Assembly: GCA_963850345.1 (NCBI GenBank)
Contig: CAWKKW010000009.1
Location: 310,001-374,000 of the forward strand
Origin: CAWKKW01 sp963850345
GTDB lineage: Bacteria > Acidobacteriota > Terriglobia > Terriglobales > Acidobacteriaceae
Direction of reading: 5' to 3'
DNA length: 64,000 nt
Under the pieces are notes generated by a model. The model was not told where the DNA came from. It saw only the letters and a list, made by a program, of their open reading frames with translations, and did not search any database. Numbering within the stretch: the stretch's first letter is position 1; each line of letters starts with the position of its first letter. The translations under genes and the position numbers were made by a program. Positions 25,430 to 34,135 of this stretch are shown piece by piece.

Positions 25430-26140
25430 CTAGAGAACACCGGTTTCGAGGGCGGCCGCCAAAGCCTCTGCTGCAGCGAGAAATTCGTAGGCCAGGTGCC
25501 AGTCGCGCATGCCGCGAGCCTCATCGGCTCGTTCGACCAGCGAACGCGCGGCGTCCCGGATCGCCCTGGCCAGATCGCGATCCTCACGGCCCAGCTTGGC
25601 CACGCGCCCGTGAATTCGGTCGAACATGGCGCTGTCCATGGAAGATTGGGGCGCTGGAAACGTAGGGACGGACGCCTTTTCCTGCGCGTAGACTCCGGCC
25701 GAGGCGAGATGTTCGATGGCCAGGAGCAGTTCTGCGGCACACGCTGCGAGATCTCCAGCGTGCCTTGGCTCGTCGCTCGCAAATTCCATTGCTTCGAGGT
25801 ACAGAGTCACGGCTCGTTCCAAGAAGGGACGCAGTCCGGCGCCGATCTCCTGCTTGAGCAGAGAGAGAAGTGCGGTGGACCGGTTGAGGTGGTGGAAGGC
25901 TCGGCCGAGTTCGTGAGCAAGGCGGTCAGCGTCCGCGGGGCGCGAACTCAGAGAATGCCGGGAAGACGGGGCGGCTCCATCCTTCTTGGCGGCCTGTTTC
26001 TTGGCGTGCTTCTTTGCGTGTTTTGCTGGCGCATGTTTTGCTGGGGCGTGTCTCTTGGCCGCTTTCGCCGGGGTAGAGTCCTTCGAAGCAGTTTCCTTCA
26101 AACCGTGCCTTGCGTCGTGTCGGGTTATCTCGTGAGCCAT
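25430..26140 (-). CDS. Hypothetical protein with Lys/His/Ala-rich histone-like N-terminus
   Basis: I do not recognise this 236-residue protein. Residues about 20-55 are a low-complexity basic tail built on AKHAPAKHAKKHAKKQAAKK, like the tails of bacterial histone H1-like proteins. The rest is a helical domain (LAHELGRAFHHLNRSTALL, AVTLYLEAMEFA and LAYEFLAAAEALAAALE), possibly a helical bundle. ATG 26140 has GAGGAA 3 bp upstream; ORF sequence before it is Arg-rich and unlikely to be translated. A nucleic-acid- or polyanion-binding role is only an inference from the tail. It follows fabG on the same strand after 164 bp. Confidence 0.7.
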   Translation of the reverse strand: MAHEITRHDARHGLKETASKDSTPAKAAKRHAPAKHAPAKHAKKHAKKQAAKKDGAAPSSRHSLSSRPADADRLAHELGRAFHHLNRSTALLSLLKQEIGAGLRPFLERAVTLYLEAMEFASDEPRHAGDLAACAAELLLAIEHLASAGVYAQEKASVPTFPAPQSSMDSAMFDRIHGRVAKLGREDRDLARAIRDAARSLVERADEARGMRDWHLAYEFLAAAEALAAALETGVL

Positions 26141-26304
26141 TCGTTCCTCACGTTCTGGGATGCGGCGAAGCGACGTCAGGCGGGCTGCAGGTTGGCTTGG
26201 GAGCTTCGGGATTCTGCAACCCGGAAGGCGAGCGCGAGCGCCGCGGCCAGCCATCTTGAAAAACGCAGCGCGACGAACACCTACACACCGCCGCAACAAT
26301 GATT

Positions 26305-27051
26305 TCATCCCATGTGAAGTCCGCCGTTCACGTCGAGCACATGACCGGTGATGTAGCCTGCCTCCTCTGAGGCGAGAAACGCGACCGCGTGGGCGATATC
26401 GAGATCGGTGCCGGGCCGGCCCAGTGGGATGTTGGTGAGCATGGCTCCTCGCTGTTTCTCATCGAGCACGGCGGTCATGGCGGTCTCAATGTACCCGGGG
26501 GCGATAGCATTGGCGGTGATGCCGCGAGAGGCAAGTTCGCGGGCAAGGGATTTGGTGAAGCCGATCAACCCTGCCTTGCTGGCAGCGTAGTTTGCCTGCC
26601 CCGCCTGGCCCACCTGGCCGACAACGCTGCTGATGTTGATGATGCGGCCCCAGCGCGCCTTGAGCATGGGACTGATCAAGGCCTGGGTGAGCAGAAAGGT
26701 GCCGGTGAGATTGGTATTGAGCACGTCGTCCCAGTCGCGACGTTTCATGCGCAGCAGCAGAATGTCGCGCGTGATGCCGGCGTTATTGACGAGGATATCG
26801 ACGGAGCCGAAGTGGGCGACGGCCGTTTTGGCTGTCTCCTTGATGGACTCTTCGCTGGCCACGTCGAGAACAAAGCTTTGCGCGGTGCCGCCGAGTGCGG
26901 CGATCTCTTCCGCGACCTGCTGGAGTTTGCCTTCATTGCGGGCAGCGAGGGCGATGCGAGCACCTGCGCGTGCGAGCTGCAATGCGCAGGCGCGCCCGAT
27001 GCCTTGCGAAGCTCCGGTGACGAGGGCAGTCTTGCCTTCAAGGGATGGCAT
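26305..27051 (-). CDS. fabG: 3-oxoacyl-ACP reductase (SDR family)
   Basis: This protein of about 248 residues is a classical short-chain dehydrogenase: TGASQGIGRA cofactor motif, NNAGITRD, catalytic Ser in NISSVVGQ, YAASK (Y-x-x-x-K) and NAIAPGYIETAMT. The closing segment YITGHVLDVNGGLHMG matches FabG closely. FabG reduces 3-oxoacyl-ACP with NADPH in fatty acid elongation. ATG 27051 begins the usual N-terminus; GTG 27066 is in frame upstream but overlaps the AGGAG. No other fab gene is adjacent, so it may be a paralogue with another ketone substrate. Confidence 0.88.
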   Translation of the reverse strand: MPSLEGKTALVTGASQGIGRACALQLARAGARIALAARNEGKLQQVAEEIAALGGTAQSFVLDVASEESIKETAKTAVAHFGSVDILVNNAGITRDILLLRMKRRDWDDVLNTNLTGTFLLTQALISPMLKARWGRIINISSVVGQVGQAGQANYAASKAGLIGFTKSLARELASRGITANAIAPGYIETAMTAVLDEKQRGAMLTNIPLGRPGTDLDIAHAVAFLASEEAGYITGHVLDVNGGLHMG

Positions 27052-27087
27052 GTACGTTGTTTTCACTCCTATGAAAAGTCTCCAGAA

Positions 27088-27903
27088 TTATAGAGGCTTG
27101 GCTGCCGGCAGGGCGGCGGCGCTGGAGGGCCGCAGGTGGCGGGCGAGCACCGGTTCGAGCGGCCAGATGTAGACAGCCAGTTCGCGAGAGTAATGAAGAA
27201 GGGGTTCCACATCGGGTAAGCGAATACCGATGGAAGCGGGCAGCTCATTCAGCGTGAACTGAGCTTCGGCGGCCTCGAGTGGCCACGGGAGGTGATGAAT
27301 GTTGCCGCGAAGCAGCCTGCCTTTGGGATCGACGGTGTAGAGGCAGTAGCGTTCGGTGAGGAAATGTTCGATGGTGCCCGGTCGGCTCTGCTCGAGAGCA
27401 CGGATGCGGCCGAGTCCGCGATAGAGCGCGTGGAAGCGAACGGAGGGCCGGGAGAGGATGCGCTCGCTGTGATATTCGAAATCGCGGTCGCCACGATGAA
27501 GGATACTCATGCGCGCCCAGTAATAGGGCAGGCGGAAGACCAGTCGGGCCGTAGCGACCGCGGCCAGGTTGGACGCATCGAGCGAAAAGAAATAGACGCC
27601 GGTGAGGTTGCTGTTGCGCTGCCGTACATAGGTGCGCAGGTTGAGCTCGGGAAAGCGATTGGCGCCGGGAATCATGGGCGCTCCGCGCATCTGGATGCGG
27701 TCCATCCAGAAAGGCACGACCCCCAGCCAGGCGGAGCCGTCGAAGGTGTCGAGCACCAGGTCTTCGGGTATCAGCGGCTCAAGATCTTCGGGTGGGATGG
27801 GCCAGTGCGCGAACAGCAGATCGTTCCACCGCTGAGTCATGGCCCACGGGCCAGGCGCGATAGGCCAGGGGCGATGCTCAACCGAGGAAAGGATATCTGT
27901 CAT
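27088..27903 (-). CDS. DUF2071 (YqjF-type) protein
   Basis: This 271-residue protein has the DUF2071 landmarks: RPWPIAPGPWAMTQRWNDLL and FAHWPIPPEDLEPLIPEDL at the start, WLGVVPFWMDRIQMRGAP, FPELNLRTYVR, GVYFFSLDASNLAAV and FLTERYCLYTV. The fold resembles acetoacetate decarboxylase, but no confirmed reaction is known. ATG 27903 is preferred with AGGGG 8 bp upstream; the longer ORF to 28041 adds unrelated sequence. The gene is divergent from thyX with about 120 bp between them. Confidence 0.85.
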   Translation of the reverse strand: MTDILSSVEHRPWPIAPGPWAMTQRWNDLLFAHWPIPPEDLEPLIPEDLVLDTFDGSAWLGVVPFWMDRIQMRGAPMIPGANRFPELNLRTYVRQRNSNLTGVYFFSLDASNLAAVATARLVFRLPYYWARMSILHRGDRDFEYHSERILSRPSVRFHALYRGLGRIRALEQSRPGTIEHFLTERYCLYTVDPKGRLLRGNIHHLPWPLEAAEAQFTLNELPASIGIRLPDVEPLLHYSRELAVYIWPLEPVLARHLRPSSAAALPAAKPL

Positions 27904-28026
27904 GGACTTACCCCTAGAGAATGGCATGAGAGGGGCGGAGATGACGAGGGCGAAATGAACCAGCGACTGGCGGCCCCCTCTACCGCACATCTTATCCAGA
28001 GGCCAATGCCGTATTCTGGTCCGACC

Positions 28027-29595
28027 ATGCCAGAAACTCAACCAGTCTTAGTTCCTGAACGCGCGCAGAATCGCACCGAAGTGTTTGCCGTGCATGGGGC
28101 GGATCCAGAAGTGCTGGCCTATGCGATGGCCAAGTATTCCCGCTCGGCGCTGTCGATGAAGGAATCGCTGCGGGAGATCAGCAGCCAGCGGGCCGAGCAG
28201 TTCCTGAACACCTTCTACTTTCAGTACGGCCATCGCTCGATCGCGGACCTGGCGCACGTGGCCTTCGCCATCGAGCGCCTGTCGCTGCTGGCTGCGATCG
28301 TGCTGGTCGATGAGCAGCGTTGGGATGGACAGGAGCGTTCGACGCGGTATCAGAACTTCTCGAAGAGCGGCTGGTACCTGCCGGAGTTCGGAGGCGCTGC
28401 GGCGGCTCGGGACCAGTATTGCGAGGCGGTGGGAGCCTTATTCGCCGAATATCATGCGACCGGCGAAGCGATGCTGGAAGCGCTGAAGCGGCAGGTCGCG
28501 CGTCCCCTGGAGATGAAGCCCGAGGCCTACGAACGGACGCTGAAGGCGCGCGCCTTTGATGTGTCGCGGTATCTGCTGCCGCTGGCGACGAATACGTCGC
28601 TAGGACAGATCGTGAATGCGCGGACGTTAGAGACGCAGGTCTCGCGTTTGCTGTCGCATGCCAATTCCGAAGTACGGCAATTAGGGGAACGACTGCGCGA
28701 GGCCGCCGCCGGAGCGGCATGGAATGTGCAGGGAGACTCGCTGCAAGACTTGCAGCGGGAGATCGCGGCACTGGACCCCACGCTGGGTGCGAAGGCGGCC
28801 GCGCTGTTGAATCGCGAGGTGAAGACCGCTCCCACGCTGGTGAAGTATGCCGCGGAAAATGCGTACCAGAAGGAGACGCGCAGAGAACTCGAGCAGGTGG
28901 CGAGCGAGTTGCTGGGTTCGGCATCGATCGATTCTGGACCAGTGGTGGATCTGGTCGAGCCGGACGAATCGCTGGAGGTGGAGTTGGCGGCGACGCTGCT
29001 CTACGGGGCGTGCCACGCTTCGTACCGCGAGATTCGCGAGCACGTGGCGGCACTGAGCGAGGTGCAGCGTGAGGAGATTGTCGATCTGGGTTTGCGGCAT
29101 CGCGGCCGGCATGACGAGTTGCTGCGCGAGTTCTCTGCCGGGCAGGCGTTGCGATTCGACATTCTGATGGATATCGGCGGCTTTCGCGACATGCATCGTC
29201 ATCGCAAGTGCACCCAGATCCTGCAGGGCTTTACCCATTTGCACGGCTATGAAATTCCTGAGGGACTGGAAGAGGCTGGCCTGCTGCCTCAATATGACCG
29301 CGCGATGCGATCGGCCCACGCGACGTATGAGGCGCTGTGCGAGTCGGATGCTCCGGAAGCAGCGGCCACTGCGCAGTACGTGCTGCCGCTGGGCACGCGG
29401 AACCGGTCGCTGTTCAAGATGGACTTCGCCGAGGCGTTGTACATTGCGGAGTTACGTTCGACCCCTCAGGGGCATTTCTCGTATCGCCGGGTGGCCTGGG
29501 AGATGTACCAGGCGGTGGCGCGTCAGCATCCTTCGCTGGCCAAGTACTTCCGCGTGGCCGATGTGCGAGAGCCGGTGGATCTGCTGAAGCGCTGA
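28027..29595 (+). CDS. thyX: Double-length ThyX-like FAD-dependent thymidylate synthase
   Basis: This 522-residue protein is about twice the length of a standard ThyX and appears to hold two related halves. The first half has FQYGHRSIADLAHVAFAIER and QERSTRYQNF (102-111), matching the N-E-x-S-x-R-Y end of the ThyX motif. The second half has FRDMHRHRKCTQ (386-397), matching its R-H-R start. Neither half shows the whole R-H-R-x7-S-x-R-Y motif. ThyX methylates dUMP with methylene-THF and FADH2. ATG 28027 is used; ATG 28006 with a nearby AGAGG is possible. A strong hairpin terminator follows. Confidence 0.82.
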   Translation: MPETQPVLVPERAQNRTEVFAVHGADPEVLAYAMAKYSRSALSMKESLREISSQRAEQFLNTFYFQYGHRSIADLAHVAFAIERLSLLAAIVLVDEQRWDGQERSTRYQNFSKSGWYLPEFGGAAAARDQYCEAVGALFAEYHATGEAMLEALKRQVARPLEMKPEAYERTLKARAFDVSRYLLPLATNTSLGQIVNARTLETQVSRLLSHANSEVRQLGERLREAAAGAAWNVQGDSLQDLQREIAALDPTLGAKAAALLNREVKTAPTLVKYAAENAYQKETRRELEQVASELLGSASIDSGPVVDLVEPDESLEVELAATLLYGACHASYREIREHVAALSEVQREEIVDLGLRHRGRHDELLREFSAGQALRFDILMDIGGFRDMHRHRKCTQILQGFTHLHGYEIPEGLEEAGLLPQYDRAMRSAHATYEALCESDAPEAAATAQYVLPLGTRNRSLFKMDFAEALYIAELRSTPQGHFSYRRVAWEMYQAVARQHPSLAKYFRVADVREPVDLLKR

Positions 29596-29654
29596 GCTAG
29601 AGAGCTTGGCGAAGAGCGGGGATTGTTGATCGCTGAAAGCTGCCTGAACGCTGA

Positions 29655-29690
29655 AAAGGCCTGCTCTCCAGAAGAAGAGAGCAGGCCTTT
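29655..29690. terminator. Bidirectional hairpin terminator between thyX and the Gly-rich gene
   Basis: AAAGGCCTGCTCTC (29655-29668) pairs perfectly over 14 bp with GAGAGCAGGCCTTT (29677-29690) across an 8-base loop. It lies between two convergent genes, and the A/T ends of the stem give short U-runs on both strands. Confidence 0.85.
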
Positions 29691-29714
29691 CATTATTAGC
29701 TGGGTGACTGCCGT

Positions 29715-30476
29715 TTACCGGTGACCACCGCCGCCGTGGAATCCGCCTCCACCACCACCGCCGTGGAATCCGCCTCCGCCGCCACCACCGTGGAAGCCGC
29801 CACCACCGCCGTGGTATCCGCCGCCGCTGTAACCGCCGCCGCCGTGAACTCCACCACCGTAGCCGCCGCCACCGCCGTAGCCGTGTCCGCCGCCGGTGTA
29901 ACCATTGCCGCCACCGCCGTAGCCGTGTCCACCGCCGGTGTAACCATTGCCGCCACCACCGTAGCCGTGTCCACCGCCGGTGTAACCATTCCCGCCACCA
30001 CCGTAGCCGTGTCCACCGCCAGAGTAGCCATGTCCGCCACCGTAGCCGTCGTACCCACGTCCGCCGTAGCCCCGGCCGCCATATCCGTAGCCGTGGTCGT
30101 ACCCGCGACCGCCATAGCCATAGCCTCGGCCGCCGTATCCATACCCGCGTCCACCGTAATATCCGTGTCCGTAGCCCCAGCCGCGATGACCCCAGCCGTA
30201 CCACGGGCCGGCGCCGATGAAGAAGCCGCTGCTGAACCATTCAGGACCGTAGTAACCGTAAGGCGCGCAGGCATAGGGATAGTACGAATAGTAGCCATAG
30301 GTGCAGACCGGGGGGCCGTAGGCGTCGTATCCATAATCGTAAGGATCGCCGTAGGCTGCGACCGGTGCGGGAACTACGACCGGCCCGATTCCGATACCCA
30401 CCACAACGCGGGCGTGAGCAAAGGCGGCGGGCAGCGCCAGCAAGCTCAACAGAACGAGAGAACGAAAAATCCGCAT
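29715..30476 (-). CDS. Exported Gly/Tyr-rich repeat protein
   Basis: This 253-residue protein has a signal peptide (residues 1-23, ending AFAHA), a short VVVGIGIGPVVVPAPVAA stretch, a Tyr/Pro/Cys region and then about 160 residues of Gly-Tyr-His-Arg repeats. Repeats include RGYGYGG, three copies of a 14-residue HGYGGGGNGYTGGG unit, and a GGGGGFHG tail. Composition is like adhesive, silk-like or phase-separating surface proteins; no function can be assigned. GGAGG lies 6 bp before ATG 30476. A short-repeat gene of this kind is prone to length variation between strains. Confidence 0.75.
   Translation of the reverse strand: MRIFRSLVLLSLLALPAAFAHARVVVGIGIGPVVVPAPVAAYGDPYDYGYDAYGPPVCTYGYYSYYPYACAPYGYYGPEWFSSGFFIGAGPWYGWGHRGWGYGHGYYGGRGYGYGGRGYGYGGRGYDHGYGYGGRGYGGRGYDGYGGGHGYSGGGHGYGGGGNGYTGGGHGYGGGGNGYTGGGHGYGGGGNGYTGGGHGYGGGGGYGGGVHGGGGYSGGGYHGGGGGFHGGGGGGGFHGGGGGGGFHGGGGHR
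29875..30016 (-). repeat. 42-bp coding tandem repeat, about three copies
   Basis: Within the Gly-rich gene a 42-bp unit (14 codons, HGYGGGGNGYTGGG) is repeated three times with only a few third-position changes, then trails into a degenerate copy. The near identity points to recent slippage or duplication. There is no spacer diversity, so it is not a CRISPR array. Confidence 0.8.
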
Positions 30477-30561
30477 TTCAACCTCCCTATCAACCCCGGT
30501 GAACTTGCCCGCCGGGGAGCGGCTCCAAGGGGTGCTCTGCACTCTCCGGGAGCCTATACCT

Positions 30562-30573
30562 TCTAACGTTAGA
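30562..30573. promoter_or_regulatory. 12-bp perfect palindrome upstream of the Gly-rich gene
   Basis: TCTAACGTTAGA is a perfect palindrome about 85 bp upstream of ATG 30476. It has the size of a TetR- or MarR-type half-site pair. No regulator gene is adjacent and no clear -35/-10 pair could be placed, so the operator role is a guess. Confidence 0.3.
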
Positions 30574-30735
30574 CGCTGAGAAAAGTTGCGCGATGCTGCA
30601 CGGGACTTCGCCCGGCCGAATTCGATTCCGCGGCATGGGTCCAAGGCGCGGCATTGAAGTTCACAGACGGCGAGACCGGCGAGAAAAGGCTGGATGCGGG
30701 AACATCCGGCCTTGCGTCAGTCGCTCGGCAGCAGG

Positions 30736-31113
30736 TTATCTGCGCCATCCGTCTCGATCGTGGTGGCGGTCTCTATCGTGGTCCCAGTCGCGATCGCGGT
30801 CACGGTCTTGATGGCGGTCCCAATCGTGGTGGCGGTCCCAGTCCCGATCCCGGTCGCGGTCGCGACGATAGGAGTCGCGGTAGCCTTCGGTGTAGTAGTG
30901 CCCGCCATAGTAGCCAGGGGCGGCCCAGCGGCCTTCCACCCAGTAGGAGCCTTCGTAGTACCCCGGGACCCAGACATATCCATACTCAGGAGAAGGCGGT
31001 ATGTACTGCACGTTCCGTGGGCCTACATTGACATAAACTCCCACCGCAGCGTGTGCGGCGGCAACAGGAACAATCATGGAAGCTGCAAGAGCGAGTGTAG
31101 GAAGCAGACGCAT
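30736..31113 (-). CDS. Exported YXWGXW-type repeat protein with Asp/Arg/His-rich tail
   Basis: This 125-residue protein has a signal peptide (residues 1-22, ending AAAHA) and aromatic W/Y-x-x-G-x-Y repeats (YGYVWVPGYYEGSYWVEGRW and APGYYGGHYYTEGY), as in the small YXWGXW/BcpO family of exported proteins. The last 45 residues are almost only Asp, Arg, His and Trp (RDRDRDRDWDRHHDWDRHQD). Function is unknown; a surface or metal/polyanion-binding role is conceivable. Like its Gly-rich neighbour it is preceded by GGAGG and is on the same strand. Confidence 0.78.
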   Translation of the reverse strand: MRLLPTLALAASMIVPVAAAHAAVGVYVNVGPRNVQYIPPSPEYGYVWVPGYYEGSYWVEGRWAAPGYYGGHYYTEGYRDSYRRDRDRDRDWDRHHDWDRHQDRDRDRDWDHDRDRHHDRDGWRR

Positions 31114-31390
31114 ACTGGAACCTCCCTCGACGCTGTGTAGGTTGCTGTGCGAGCGTCGAAGCCACTTCGGATGAGCCTTACTGGGTCTCTACCGAAGCCT
31201 TTCACTCTTATTGAACAGCGATTCATCGCAGATGTTGCGCTGGGGACCGCATGCTTCGGGTGAACTTATTGTCATGCACGTTGGTGCATCGCGTCGTTCG
31301 CACGCGGCATCGCGCAACGGCTCGAGGCCTCGTGTTCGGCTGGTAGAGTAAACAACAGCAAATCTGTATTCCTGTCAGAGCAACTCATTC

Positions 31391-32821
31391 ATGTTTGCAA
31401 AATCGCAGCGCGTACATTTCATCGGGATAGGCGGCATCGGCATGAGCGGCATCGCCGAGATCGTGCTCAACCTGGGCTACTCTGTCTCCGGCTCCGATCT
31501 GCGCCGCACCACGATTACAGAACGCCTGGGTTCGCTGGGCGCAACGATCTTCGAGGGACACGCTGCGGCAAACGTGATTGGCTCGGGCGTAGTGGTCGCA
31601 AGTTCCGCAGTGACCGAGCGCAACCCCGAGGTGCAGGAGGCGCGCGCGCGCAAGATCCCGGTAATTCAGCGGGCGGAGATGCTGGCCGAACTGATGCGGC
31701 TCAAGTACGGCATCGCGGTGGCCGGCATGCATGGCAAGACCACGACCACTTCGATGATTGCCACCGTGCTCGCGGCGGGCGGGCTCGATCCTACGGTGGT
31801 GGTTGGCGGCCGCGTCGATGCGCTTGGGTCGAATGCGCGGCTGGGCAAGTCGCAATACCTTGTTGCGGAGGCCGATGAGAGCGACCGGTCCTTTCTCAAG
31901 CTTTCGCCGATTCTCTCGGTGGTGACCAATCTCGATCGCGAACACATGGACTGTTATCGCGACATGGCGGATGTGGAAGCGGCATTCCTGGAGTTCATGG
32001 ACAAGGTGCCGTTCTACGGAAGCTGCACGGCGTGCATCGACAACCCGTTGCTGGCTGGAATTCTGCCGCGGGTCAGACGCAGGGTGTTCACCTACGGCAC
32101 GACGCCGAACGCGGACTTCGTGGTGCGGCTGCTGCCGCTCGCGCCAGGCGGTGCAGGAACTTCGTCGGCAGTGACGCGCGAGGTGCGCTCCCGTTTCGAA
32201 GTGGTCGCGGACGGGCTGGTGATGGGGCCCTTCGATCTGCATGTTCCTGGCCGGCACAATGTGCTGAATGCAACCGCGGCGGTTGCAATTGCTTCGCAGC
32301 TGGAACTGAATCCCGATCAGATCATCGAAGGGCTGCGCGACTTTCGCGGGGTGGATCGGCGATTTCAACTGAAGGGCTGCGTGCGCGAGGTGGCGGTGGT
32401 GGACGACTACGGTCACCATCCCACTGAAATCGTAGCGACCGTGCGGGCGGCCCGCGAATGCGGCTATCGCCGGGTGCACGTGATCTTTCAGCCGCACCGG
32501 TTTACGCGGACGCGTGATTTGCTACCCGAGTTCACACGCGCGTTTGATGAAGCGGATACGGTGCAGGTGCTGGACATCTACGCAGCCAGTGAAGAACCGA
32601 TAGCAGGCGTGGATGCGGCTGCACTGGTGAAGGCGATTGGCCGCCGGGACGTCGAGTACGCGGGCTCCTTTGAGGAAGCGGCGGAGCGGTCGGCTGCGCA
32701 GGCCGAGGCGGGCGACGTGATCCTCACGCTGGGTGCGGGAAATGTTTCGCAGATCGCCACGCTGGTGCTGGACAGGTTGAGAGCAGGGAACCGGAAGCAG
32801 GCGGAGCAGCGCGAACTCTGA
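31391..32821 (+). CDS. murC: UDP-N-acetylmuramate--L-alanine ligase
   Basis: This 476-residue Mur ligase has HFIGIGGIGMSGIAEI at the N-terminus (UDP-binding), the ATP loop AGMHGKTTTTSMIA (111-124), EADESDRSFL, TNLDREHMDCY, and the C-terminal VVDDYGHHPTEI and HVIFQPHRFTRTRDL typical of MurC. It adds L-alanine to UDP-MurNAc, the first peptide step of peptidoglycan synthesis. It heads a division block followed by ftsQ after about 95 bp. The usual neighbours murB and ddl are absent between them. Confidence 0.97.
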   Translation: MFAKSQRVHFIGIGGIGMSGIAEIVLNLGYSVSGSDLRRTTITERLGSLGATIFEGHAAANVIGSGVVVASSAVTERNPEVQEARARKIPVIQRAEMLAELMRLKYGIAVAGMHGKTTTTSMIATVLAAGGLDPTVVVGGRVDALGSNARLGKSQYLVAEADESDRSFLKLSPILSVVTNLDREHMDCYRDMADVEAAFLEFMDKVPFYGSCTACIDNPLLAGILPRVRRRVFTYGTTPNADFVVRLLPLAPGGAGTSSAVTREVRSRFEVVADGLVMGPFDLHVPGRHNVLNATAAVAIASQLELNPDQIIEGLRDFRGVDRRFQLKGCVREVAVVDDYGHHPTEIVATVRAARECGYRRVHVIFQPHRFTRTRDLLPEFTRAFDEADTVQVLDIYAASEEPIAGVDAAALVKAIGRRDVEYAGSFEEAAERSAAQAEAGDVILTLGAGNVSQIATLVLDRLRAGNRKQAEQREL

Positions 32822-32917
32822 AATTCCGGCGAAGGCAATTAGAGAAATCGGCGAAAGCAGTTCTGCAGAAGAAGAGAAGGCAGCTTTGCTAGTTCTCTCG
32901 CAGATACCTCCTGCCGC

Positions 32918-34135
32918 TTGCCGAGAAATACACAGGCTGCCAACCCGCAGGAAGCAAGCTATATTGAGGGTGGCGACTCTCACGACCTTGACTCGGGCGT
33001 GGCAAAAATAGACGGATACACAAGCCGAGCTTCCGCGCTCGCAGAGGAACAGCTGTCGGATCAGTTCTATCGTCCGGTATCTGCTCCGAAGCCGCGCCCT
33101 GAGCGTCCTCCGCCGGTGGAAGAGCGGGAGGTTCAGGAAGAAGAAGCGTTCCTGCGTGCGCGGCGTCGCGTGCCGGTCCGGAAGGGCATTCTGCCCAAGA
33201 GCCGGATGGCACGTGTGGGGCTCGCAGCCGGCATGCTTGCGTCGATTGCCGCCCTGCTTCTGATCTCGATCGCCGTACGCAATTTTCTGGAACACGACCC
33301 GCGCTTTCGTATTGAGACTTCGTCCTCCATTCAGATACTTGGGAACAGCCAGGTGACCCGCTCGGAACTGCTCGCAGTCTTCGGCAGCGACATCGGTCGC
33401 AATCTGTTCTTCGTGCCGCTGGCAGAGCGCCGCGCGGCGCTGGAGACGGTGCCCTGGGTGCAGCACGCCACGGTGATGCGACTGCTGCCCAATCAACTGC
33501 GCGTGTCGGTGGTGGAGCGAACTCCCATTGCCTTCGTACGAGTCGGCAATGAAGTAGGCCTGGTGGATGCCAACGGTGTGATTCTCACCATGCCCGCCGC
33601 CATGATGGCCGCGAAACATTTTTCGTTTCCGGTGGTCGCTGGGATCGAGGCGAAGGATTCGTTGAGCACGCGGGCAGCGCGCATGCGCCTGTACCAGAAG
33701 TTTTTGGCGGACCTGGATGCGAGCGGCGAAAAGATCTCTGAGCAGTTGAGCGAAGTGGATCTCTCGAACCCCGAAGATGTGCGGGTGGTTGTACCTGCGG
33801 CGGGCAACGACATCCTGCTGCATCTGGGCGATGAGGATTTTCTCGCACGGTTCCACAGCTACCAGCAGCACTTTGCCGAGTGGCATCAGCAGTACCCGCA
33901 CCTGGCCTCCGTCGATCTGCGATATGACCGGCAGGTGGTGCTGGAGATGCAAAAGGGCTTTGTCACGATGCCGGATCCGAAGGCGAACGCGATTGAGAAA
34001 GTGAAAGCCGAGGCGACGGCCGCCGCGCATCGCTCCGCCAGTAAGGCAAGCAGAGCGGCGACTGCGAGACACGCGGCCATCAAGCCGGCAGTGAGAAAGC
34101 TAAAAAGCAAAAAGCGGGCAGGAACCATTCGATGA
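32918..34135 (+). CDS. ftsQ: Cell-division protein FtsQ (POTRA domain)
   Basis: This protein of about 405 residues has a long charged, Pro/Glu-rich cytoplasmic part (1-97), one TM helix (99-120) and a POTRA domain (about 128-200, IQILGNSQVTRSELLAVFG and LPNQLRVSVVERTPIAFVRV). An FtsQ/DivIB beta domain and a basic Ala/Lys-rich tail follow. FtsQ links the cytoplasmic and periplasmic parts of the divisome. The start is uncertain: TTG 32918 lacks a ribosome site, and GTG 32999 is a later candidate. The stop overlaps the ftsA start (ATGA). Confidence 0.88.
   Translation: MPRNTQAANPQEASYIEGGDSHDLDSGVAKIDGYTSRASALAEEQLSDQFYRPVSAPKPRPERPPPVEEREVQEEEAFLRARRRVPVRKGILPKSRMARVGLAAGMLASIAALLLISIAVRNFLEHDPRFRIETSSSIQILGNSQVTRSELLAVFGSDIGRNLFFVPLAERRAALETVPWVQHATVMRLLPNQLRVSVVERTPIAFVRVGNEVGLVDANGVILTMPAAMMAAKHFSFPVVAGIEAKDSLSTRAARMRLYQKFLADLDASGEKISEQLSEVDLSNPEDVRVVVPAAGNDILLHLGDEDFLARFHSYQQHFAEWHQQYPHLASVDLRYDRQVVLEMQKGFVTMPDPKANAIEKVKAEATAAAHRSASKASRAATARHAAIKPAVRKLKSKKRAGTIR

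Noticed and set aside
27292..28026. Upstream extension of the thyX frame by about 245 codons
   Set aside because: It runs antisense through the DUF2071 gene and its sequence is not protein-like; the ThyX-like protein starts at 28027 or 28006.
29875..30016. CRISPR-like tandem repeats
   Set aside because: Units are contiguous, in frame and lack unique spacers; they encode protein.
29452..30240. Arg/Trp-rich minus-strand ORF in the Gly-rich gene
   Set aside because: Alternative frame of the 42-bp repeats; the Gly/Tyr frame has the signal peptide and ribosome site.
29721..30566. Thr/Ala/Val-rich plus-strand ORF of 281 codons
   Set aside because: Antisense reading of a codon repeat; composition comes from the repeats and there is no start signal.
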